The notes beneath the pieces are model-generated. The model had not been told where the DNA came from and did no database searches. It was given only the letters and a program-made list of their open reading frames with translations. Below, one piece after another: positions 57,789-64,000 of a DNA stretch of 64,000 nucleotides (the first letter of the stretch is position 1; each line of letters opens with the position of its first letter). This DNA comes from Haliea sp964022665. GTDB lineage: Bacteria > Pseudomonadota > Gammaproteobacteria > Pseudomonadales > Halieaceae. Where the stretch lies: the NCBI GenBank assembly GCA_964022665.1, contig CAXIDF010000018.1, positions 1-64,000 of the forward strand. Reading direction: 5' to 3'. The translations under genes and the position numbers were made by a program.

Positions 57789-59948
57789 TTAGAAAGCGCT
57801 GGAGAGTGACAAGCCCCACACGCGCGGTTCGTTGGTGAAACCGGTCAGGTTGTTGAAGTCGATGGCACCCTGCACGTTTTCCTCGTCGGTGATGTTGCGG
57901 CCAAACAGCGCCACTTCATAGCTGCCATCGCGCAGTCGCCACCCGAGGCGCACTCCGCCCTCGAACTGGCCGTCGGTCACGAACTCAGCCGCGTCATAGA
58001 GGAACAGCTGCGTGTCGCCCTGGTAGGACCAGTCAGTAAAGGCGAACACTTCGGACTCGCGGCCTACCGGCATGCTCCAGGCGGCGCTGAAGTTGAAGGT
58101 GGTTTCGGGTGCCTGTGGGAACGGGTTGCCATCGACAAATACCAGTCCGTCGGCGTCGATGGGGTTGCGAATGGTGCAGGCGCCGCTGCCACAGGGGCCA
58201 ACCCGCAGCTCACTGTCGTTTATTTCGGTGTCGGCGTAGCCGGCGCCGAAGGTCAGTGACAGGTTGTCGGTCACCGCCCATTCCAGGTCGAGCTCACCGC
58301 CCATGCCTGTGCCCTGCTCGGCGTTTACCAGCTGAATGGCGTTGTTGGTGCCACCTACGGCGGTGAACTGAATGTCGTCGACTTCGTAGTAGAACAGCGC
58401 CGCATTCAGGCGCATACGCCCTTCGAGATATTCCGCCTTGTACCCCAGTTCATAGGAAATAACTGTTTCCGAATCGGCAATCGAGGGCGCAGCGCCGAAT
58501 GCCACATCGCGGCCCTGAATAGTGGGCGCGCGGAAACCGGTGCCTACTTTGGCCCAGTAGAGCGAGGCATCATCCGCCGCGAACGAGATCGCCAGATCAC
58601 CGGTGACCTGGTCGTCCGATACGCTTTCCTCGAAGCCCGGTGCAAAGAAGTCCTTTTCATCGTCAGTCCAGCGCAGGCCCGCGGTCAGGGTCCAGGCATC
58701 GTTGAGGGCATAATCGGCTTGGCCAAAAACGGCGATGGAGGTGTTTTCGTGGGTCACCGTGGTTGCCGGCACGAAGAACGGGCTGGTTTCCACATCCAGG
58801 TCAGAGTCGAAGTAGAACAGGCCGGTCTGCCAGTTCAGCCGCTCGCCGCTGTTGCTGGCGAGGCGCAGTTCCTGGGTGAACTGCTGCACATCCGCTGCAT
58901 CCTGTGTTTGCGAGGGGAAGGGGATGAAGCCGGGGCCCATGAAGGGCAGGAACGAGGCACCGAAGCCACCATCGATATCGCCCAGGCTGCGCCCCTTGGC
59001 ATCTTCACCCGCGGTGATGGAGGTGAGTGTTACGGCGTCAAACGCGTATTCCAGTTTGAGGTTGAGGCCGGTATTGCGGTACTCCTGCGGGTTGTTGTCA
59101 CCCTCGTCGAAGAACACGGTGTCGCGAATGTAGTTTTCGTTCAGGCTGTTGCTGCCGGTATCGAAAATATTGGCGCGGAATACGGCGGCGGTGCCGTCGA
59201 GATCGCGGTGGTGGGCACCGAGCAGGGCGCTGAGCCGGTCGTTGGGTTCAAACAGCAGGAAACCCTTCACGGCTTTTTCGGTAAAGCCGCCCAGCGCGTC
59301 GTTCTCGCCGGTAAACCCGTTGTCGATCCAGTCGCCGCGGCTCTGGTACAACACGGCAATGCGGCCGGCAACGGTGTCGGTCAGGCCACCGCCCACAGCG
59401 CCTTCGAAGTTCAGGGTGTCCAGCTCGCCGATATCGACCTTGGCACGGCCTTCGAGGTCACGGGTCGGTTTGCGCGAGTCGAACTTGACGATGCCCGCTG
59501 TGGTGTTTCTGCCGAACAGGGACCCCTGCGGCCCGCGCAGCACTTCCACCTGCTCCACGTCGAACAGCGGAAAGCTCTTCAGCACCACGTTTTCCTTGAC
59601 CACATCGTCCATAATGATGGAGACGGGCTGCGATGCCGCCAGGTCGAAGTCGATATTGCCCAGTCCGCGCATGTAGAAACGGGGTGCCGCACGGCCGTTG
59701 GAAGACTCGACATACAGCCCGGGAACACGGGCCGACAGGCCTCGAATATCGGCGCCGCCTTCGAAGATGGCGCTGAAACGCTCACCAGACAGGGTGGCGA
59801 CGGAAAGCGGTACGTCGAGCAGGCTCTGCTCGCGCTTCTGTGCCGTGACGATGATTTCTTCCAGCTGCGCCATGGCCGGGGCGGTTGCGGTGGTGGCTGC
59901 GGCGATGGCTGCAGTGAGGGCCAACCGGGATACGGTTATGCGCTTCAT
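57789..59948 (-). CDS. TonB-dependent outer-membrane receptor
   Basis: 719 residues: signal peptide (1-27, PAMAQ), TonB-box-like EEIIVTAQKREQSLLDVP, plug domain (~45-160, including GPQGSLFGRNTTAGIVKFDSR) and a 22-strand barrel ending LSLSSAF with the usual terminal Phe. Transports an unknown large or scarce substrate. 75 bases before the NUP gene on the same strand, so probably co-transcribed; context suggests nucleosides. Confidence 0.93.
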   Translation of the reverse strand: MKRITVSRLALTAAIAAATTATAPAMAQLEEIIVTAQKREQSLLDVPLSVATLSGERFSAIFEGGADIRGLSARVPGLYVESSNGRAAPRFYMRGLGNIDFDLAASQPVSIIMDDVVKENVVLKSFPLFDVEQVEVLRGPQGSLFGRNTTAGIVKFDSRKPTRDLEGRAKVDIGELDTLNFEGAVGGGLTDTVAGRIAVLYQSRGDWIDNGFTGENDALGGFTEKAVKGFLLFEPNDRLSALLGAHHRDLDGTAAVFRANIFDTGSNSLNENYIRDTVFFDEGDNNPQEYRNTGLNLKLEYAFDAVTLTSITAGEDAKGRSLGDIDGGFGASFLPFMGPGFIPFPSQTQDAADVQQFTQELRLASNSGERLNWQTGLFYFDSDLDVETSPFFVPATTVTHENTSIAVFGQADYALNDAWTLTAGLRWTDDEKDFFAPGFEESVSDDQVTGDLAISFAADDASLYWAKVGTGFRAPTIQGRDVAFGAAPSIADSETVISYELGYKAEYLEGRMRLNAALFYYEVDDIQFTAVGGTNNAIQLVNAEQGTGMGGELDLEWAVTDNLSLTFGAGYADTEINDSELRVGPCGSGACTIRNPIDADGLVFVDGNPFPQAPETTFNFSAAWSMPVGRESEVFAFTDWSYQGDTQLFLYDAAEFVTDGQFEGGVRLGWRLRDGSYEVALFGRNITDEENVQGAIDFNNLTGFTNEPRVWGLSLSSAF

Positions 59949-60198
59949 GAGTAAGTCTCCTGAATGATCGGGATGGATGCTGAGAGTTGCAGTCTTGCAG
60001 AGCGCAAAATGGGGTCTGGTGCCCGCGGATGGCCTTGACGGCTCATAGGGTGAAATTTACGCTGTTGAGCCGAGGCGTGCAGCCCCGCGTGGGAAAAATA
60101 CCAGTATTTGACCCTGTTGAAATCAGCGCCAAGCTGGGCAATGGCGCTGGAAACCCGGAATCTGGCCTGTGCCCCATACCCTGGGGAGGAGAAGTAGT

Positions 60199-61617
60199 GT
60201 GTTGAAGGTTTTTTTACCGTGTTTCCTGGCCGCTATGTTGGCCAGCCCGTCGGCCGTGTGGGCTGCGTCTGCTCAGCAAGCCGACCTCATTGTCTACGGC
60301 GACTACGTGCTCACCATGGACGAAGCGCAGCCACAGCTGCAGGACGGCGCCGTGGTGGTGCAGGGCGATCAGATTGTCGATGTGGGCCCTCGTGCGCGTA
60401 TCGACGCCGGTTGGCGCGCAGTGTCGACGATTTCTGGATCGGGGCGTGTGTTGATGCCCGGTTTGATAAACGGCCACACACATTCAGCCATGACGCTGTT
60501 TCGTGGCATGGTTGACGACCTTGATCTCATGACCTGGCTCAATCAGTACGTTTTCCCCATGGAAGGCCGTTTCGTGACACCGGAGTTCGTGCGCGTGGGC
60601 GCACAGCTCGCCTGCTGGGAAATGATCCGCGGCGGCACCACAACGTTTGTCGACATGTACTTCTATCCCGACGAGATAGCCGCGGTCGTAGAGCGCTGTG
60701 GCCTGCGCGCTGTGGTCGGTGCACCGCATATTGACTACCCCAGCCCGGGCTTCAGTGGCTGGGACGATTCCTTTGCTGCCGCTGACGATTTCGTGCAGCG
60801 CTGGCAGGGGAAACACCCGCGGATCACGCCGGCGTTTGCGCCCCACGCGCCCTATACAGTCTCCCCGGAACACCTGCAGGCCACGGTGGAGAAAGCCGCA
60901 GCGCGTGGCGCACCTGTCAGCATGCACCTGGCGGAGGCTCCGGCGGAGCGCGACTATGTGCTGGAACAGTTCGACACCACCCCGGTGCAGCACGTGGCCG
61001 GGCTCGGCATGTTCAACTCGCCACTGATTGCAGCGCACATGGTGCAACTTGACCCCCGCGATATTGCTCTCACCGCCTCCGCCGGCGTGGGGGCTATTCA
61101 CAACCCCACCTCCAACATGAAGCTGGGTGCGGGTATCGCGCCGGTCAGTGCCATGCTCGCTGCCGGGGTCAACGTTGGCCTGGGGACTGATGGCGCGGCC
61201 TCCAACAACGACCTGGACCTGTGGGAAGAGGTGCGTATGGCAGCCCTGCTGCACAAGGTGAGCAGCGGCGATCCCACAGCGCTGCCGGCGGGCCAGGCGC
61301 TGGCCATGGCCACCCGGCTGGGCGCTGCCGCGATCCACAAGGGCGGCGACATTGGCCAGTTGAAGGCGGGCATGCAGGCGGACCTGATTCAGTTGGATGT
61401 CAGCCAGACTCACCAGATGCCGCTCTATGACGTGCAATCGCACCTCGTTTATGTGTTGGACAGCGAGGATGTACAAACCACGATAGTCGCCGGCGAGGTA
61501 CTGATGCAGGACCGCAAGGTACTCACCATCGACGAGCCAGGCCTGCGCGCCGACGTCACCCGGATAAGTGATCGTATTCGCGAGGCGCTGCAAACCGGGC
61601 AGGAGGACGCATTGTGA
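60199..61617 (+). CDS. exported MtaD/SsnA-like amidohydrolase deaminase
   Basis: 472 residues from GTG 60199 (GGGGAGGAG upstream). Signal peptide (1-23, VWAAS). Metal site GHTHSAMTL (His93, His95), HAPYTVSPEHL, MHLAEAPAERDY and GTDGAASNNDLDLWEE match 5'-methylthioadenosine/S-adenosylhomocysteine and 8-oxoguanine-type deaminases. Signal peptides are not usual on this family. Divergent from the TonB receptor and overlapping the cupin gene (GTGA). Confidence 0.88.
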   Translation: MLKVFLPCFLAAMLASPSAVWAASAQQADLIVYGDYVLTMDEAQPQLQDGAVVVQGDQIVDVGPRARIDAGWRAVSTISGSGRVLMPGLINGHTHSAMTLFRGMVDDLDLMTWLNQYVFPMEGRFVTPEFVRVGAQLACWEMIRGGTTTFVDMYFYPDEIAAVVERCGLRAVVGAPHIDYPSPGFSGWDDSFAAADDFVQRWQGKHPRITPAFAPHAPYTVSPEHLQATVEKAAARGAPVSMHLAEAPAERDYVLEQFDTTPVQHVAGLGMFNSPLIAAHMVQLDPRDIALTASAGVGAIHNPTSNMKLGAGIAPVSAMLAAGVNVGLGTDGAASNNDLDLWEEVRMAALLHKVSSGDPTALPAGQALAMATRLGAAAIHKGGDIGQLKAGMQADLIQLDVSQTHQMPLYDVQSHLVYVLDSEDVQTTIVAGEVLMQDRKVLTIDEPGLRADVTRISDRIREALQTGQEDAL

Positions 61618-62183
61618 AATGGACTCGGATGTTAATGGCCTGCGTGGCCGCAGTGGCCGCCAGCGGAGCGTGTGCAGCCGATGCCGCCGAGGGTAGTGGC
61701 AAGGCGTCAATCATCGCGGCCCTGGGGCTGGAGCCGCACGTTGAGGGAGGTTATTTTGCCCGCACGTTCCAGCCCGACCATCGGCCCAAAGTGGCGACGC
61801 CGGCGGGGCCCCGCTATACCATGACGGCGATTCATTACCTGCTCACCGATGATTCACCCATCGGCCACCTGCACCGGAATGAGTCCGATATTGTGCACTT
61901 CTATCATCTGGGGTCACCCGTGCAGTACTACCTGTTGCATCCGGACGGCCGTCTGGAAACTGCCGTGCTGGGCCCGGATCTGGCAGCCGGCCAGCGCCTG
62001 CAGCTCACGGTTCGGGGCGGCGTCTGGAAAGCATCCCATCTGCCCTCCGGTGAGTATGGGCTGATCAGTGAAGCGGTGGCACCGGGGTTCGATTACGCGG
62101 ATATGGCGCTCGGCAAGCGTGCAGCACTGCTCAAGGCATTTCCGCAGCACGCCGACATCGTGCGCACCTTCACCCGCGACTAG
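61614..62183 (+). CDS. exported DUF985-family cupin
   Basis: 189 residues, GTG start overlapping the deaminase stop. Signal peptide (1-20, ACAAD), then DUF985 cupin motifs GLEPHVEGGYFARTF, AIHYLLTDDSPIGHLHRNESD and HFYHLGSPVQYYLLH. Function of the family is not settled; export is unusual for it. 3' end overlaps the convergent phosphoribosyltransferase gene. Confidence 0.85.
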   Translation: MKWTRMLMACVAAVAASGACAADAAEGSGKASIIAALGLEPHVEGGYFARTFQPDHRPKVATPAGPRYTMTAIHYLLTDDSPIGHLHRNESDIVHFYHLGSPVQYYLLHPDGRLETAVLGPDLAAGQRLQLTVRGGVWKASHLPSGEYGLISEAVAPGFDYADMALGKRAALLKAFPQHADIVRTFTRD

Positions 62184-62761
62184 CGGTTGCCGGCAGTCTG
62201 CAGCTGTTGCTGCAGCGGCCCCATGATGCTGGCGAGTTCGGGTTTGTTGGCGCGAATCTCCTCCAGGGTCAAACCGTGCAATTCATGCGGGAACACCAGC
62301 CAGTCCGCGGTTTCATGAATGTAATACTCCGGCACGCGGTCTGTCCTGTTGTTGCCGGGTTTGTAGTAGGGCGTGGCGATGCGGATCTCCGGCGTATTTT
62401 TTTTGCAGGCACTGTGCAGGTCGAGGATCACCTGATCGATGGACAGCCCCGTGTCGTGTACGTCATCGACGATCAGCAGCGAATCCTCTGACTCCAACTG
62501 GCGGATGATGTAGCTCAGACCGTGTACCTTCACATGGCGGTCACGCTGGCCGATGCCGGTGTAGGACGACGTGCGGATGGCGATGTGGTCGGCGTTTACC
62601 CCCAGCACATCCAGCAGTTCCTGCACGGCGATACCGACCGGTGCACCACCACGCCACACGCCGACGATGTAGTTGGGGCGATAGCCGCTCTCGTAGACCT
62701 GCCAGGCCAGTTTGAATGAATCTTCCAGCAACTGCTGGGCGCTGATGTAGTGCTTGTGCAT
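62180..62761 (-). CDS. purine phosphoribosyltransferase
   Basis: 193 residues from ATG 62761. PRTase fold with the PRPP loop ESEDSLLIVDDVHDTGLSID and GVWRGGAPVGIAVQELLD. Xanthine/hypoxanthine-type by length and arrangement; base specificity not certain. It turns imported purine base into nucleotide, which fits the adjacent divergent NCS2 permease. A longer start at 62812 is unlikely. Confidence 0.85.
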   Translation of the reverse strand: MHKHYISAQQLLEDSFKLAWQVYESGYRPNYIVGVWRGGAPVGIAVQELLDVLGVNADHIAIRTSSYTGIGQRDRHVKVHGLSYIIRQLESEDSLLIVDDVHDTGLSIDQVILDLHSACKKNTPEIRIATPYYKPGNNRTDRVPEYYIHETADWLVFPHELHGLTLEEIRANKPELASIMGPLQQQLQTAGNR

Positions 62762-62914
62762 CGGTTCTAAGTCCCTGGTGATCGTCGTGGCTACCGGCTG
62801 TGAGGCTACCATAGCTCGGGGGGCAGCGACTGCACTATGGTGCCACTCGCGGCGATTGCGTACACTCTGGCTTCTCGCGCCGCGCGCACATTCGCAGAGG
62901 AATCAGGCCACCCG

Positions 62915-64000
62915 ATGAAGCAGGCTAACGTGGCCAACGGCCTTCTTGAACGCTTTTTCAAGCTGTCTGAACACGGCACCTCGGTGCGTACCGAGGTTAT
63001 TGCCGGGGCGACCACGTTCGTTACCATGGCCTATATCATTTTCGTCAACCCGCAGTTGATGGCAGCGGCGGGCATGGATGCCTCCGCCGCCTTCGTCGCC
63101 ACCTGCCTCGCCTCAGCGCTCGCCTGCTATTTTATGGGCCTGTACGCCAACTGGCCGGTCGGCCTGGCGCCGGGCATGGGTCTCAATGCGTTTTTTACCT
63201 ACACCGTCGTTGCCGACATGGGCTACAGCTGGCAGGTGGCACTGGGGGCGGTATTTCTCGCCGGCGTGCTGTTTGTCATCATGAGCATTACCCGCCTGCG
63301 CCGCTGGATGCTGGACAGCATTCCGCTGAATCTGCGTGTGGCGATGGGGGCCGGCGTGGGGTTGTTTGTGGGGTTCATCGGCCTCAAAAGCGGCGGTGTG
63401 ATCGTGGCCAGCGAAGCCACATTGCTCACCCTGGGTGACTTCACCCGGCCTGAGCCGTTCCTCGCCGCTCTGGGTTTTCTGCTGATTGCGGTGCTCTCTG
63501 TGCGTCAGGTTCGCGGCGCCATCATCGTCGGTATTCTTGTCACCACGGGGCTCGCGTTGCTGTTTGGGCTGGTGGAATACCGCGGCCTGGTGGCAGCGCC
63601 ACCGAGTATGGCGCCAGTCTTCATGCAGCTGGACATCATCGGGGCGCTCGACCTCGCGATGGTCAGCGTGGTCATTGCCTTCCTGTTCGTGAACCTGTTC
63701 GACACCGCGGGAACCCTGCTGGGTGTGGCGAGTCGTGCAGGTCTTGTCGATGCGCAGGGCAAGATCAAGCACCTGGATCGCGCCCTGAAAGCCGACAGCG
63801 CCTCCAGTGTGGTCGGCGCCTTCCTCGGCTGCGCTCCGGTGACCAGCTATGTGGAAAGTGCGACGGGCGTGGCGGCGGGTGGTCGCACCGGGCTTACCGC
63901 GGTGGTTGTTGGCACGCTGTTTCTGGCGGCGATCTTTTTCGCACCACTGGCCAGCATGGTACCCGCTTTTGCCACAGCCGGTGCGCTGGTGTACGTGGCC
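62915..64000 (+). CDS. NCS2-family purine permease (AzgA/PbuG-like), 3' end outside window
   Basis: At least 362 residues reading MKQANVANGLLERFFKLSEH then alternating membrane segments with the family motifs VTMAYIIFVNPQLMAAAGMD, GLAPGMGLNAFFTYTVV, FLFVNLFDTAGTLLGVA and GCAPVTSYVESATGVAAGGRTG. AzgA/PbuG proteins import hypoxanthine, guanine or adenine with H+. Start ATG 62915 with CAGAGGAATC upstream. Divergent from the PRTase gene. Confidence 0.95.
   Translation, partial: MKQANVANGLLERFFKLSEHGTSVRTEVIAGATTFVTMAYIIFVNPQLMAAAGMDASAAFVATCLASALACYFMGLYANWPVGLAPGMGLNAFFTYTVVADMGYSWQVALGAVFLAGVLFVIMSITRLRRWMLDSIPLNLRVAMGAGVGLFVGFIGLKSGGVIVASEATLLTLGDFTRPEPFLAALGFLLIAVLSVRQVRGAIIVGILVTTGLALLFGLVEYRGLVAAPPSMAPVFMQLDIIGALDLAMVSVVIAFLFVNLFDTAGTLLGVASRAGLVDAQGKIKHLDRALKADSASSVVGAFLGCAPVTSYVESATGVAAGGRTGLTAVVVGTLFLAAIFFAPLASMVPAFATAGALVYVA

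Noticed and set aside
59987..60205. 72-codon frame in front of the MtaD-like gene
   Set aside because: No family resemblance, no clear ribosome site, and it overlaps the GTG start of the exported deaminase.
1..64000. CRISPR arrays, rRNA, tRNA genes
   Set aside because: No regular spaced repeats of CRISPR type and no recognisable tRNA or rRNA sequence; absence judged by eye only.

Overview
The window looks like the chromosome of a GC-rich marine gammaproteobacterium, most likely from the Cellvibrionales/Halieaceae area. The evidence is the conserved housekeeping blocks (miaB-ybeZ-ybeY-corC-lnt, leuS-lptE-holA, cmoAB), a split LexA-controlled imuA/imuB pair, many small DUF proteins typical of marine gammaproteobacteria, and a large TonB receptor. 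The lineage call is inference from gene content; no rRNA, tRNA or CRISPR was recognised.

Layout. (1) 1-4.4 kb is visibly more AT-rich. It is the end of an integron-type cassette array: small + strand genes separated by attC-like sites, a cassette gene carrying an in-frame stop, an IS3-family remnant, and one complete IS3-family element (2307-3615, 26-bp inverted repeats, GTT target duplication) inserted just in front of an acetyltransferase gene. (2) 4.4-13.2 kb is an accessory stretch of short + strand genes: VOC and GFA proteins, a truncated SMR efflux gene, a lactonase-like metallo-hydrolase, an OmpA-like lipo/outer-membrane protein, PCD and others. (3) 13.2-22.5 kb holds transporters (ZIP, ChrA), a lipoprotein coupled to a retropepsin-PDZ lipoprotein, a deaminase, a GST, an old yellow enzyme, and an EncFtn-type ferritin translationally coupled to a lipocalin with no encapsulin gene nearby. 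(4) 22.6-31.7 kb has imuB and imuA, each behind its own LexA box and separated by a DUF885 peptidase, then a K+/H+ antiporter and a CoA hydrolase/transferase.

(5) 31.8-48.2 kb is the essential leuS-lptE-holA and miaB-ybeZYX-lnt blocks, with about 7 kb between them that contains an NsrR-like regulator (apparently starting at ATT), a cyanide-insensitive bd oxidase operon (cioA-cioB-DUF2474-dihaem protein), and a coupled pair of exported amidohydrolases, one of which seems to have lost its metal ligands. (6) 48.4-56.6 kb has DUF1820, an aminotransferase, a Lon protease, a 461-bp geneless stretch made of nested palindromes and a tandem repeat, cmoAB, and an aminotransferase-IV/sulfotransferase pair. 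(7) 56.6-64.0 kb looks like a purine-scavenging locus: TonB receptor, exported NUP-family nucleoside protein, exported MtaD-like deaminase, exported DUF985 cupin, a phosphoribosyltransferase and an NCS2 purine permease running off the window.

The most interesting items are the periplasmic purine-processing locus, the active/degenerate amidohydrolase pair, the shell-less EncFtn-lipocalin operon, the operator-like direct repeats between the NsrR-like gene and cioA, and the composite palindromes after lon. All function calls rest on motif recognition by eye; no database search was run.
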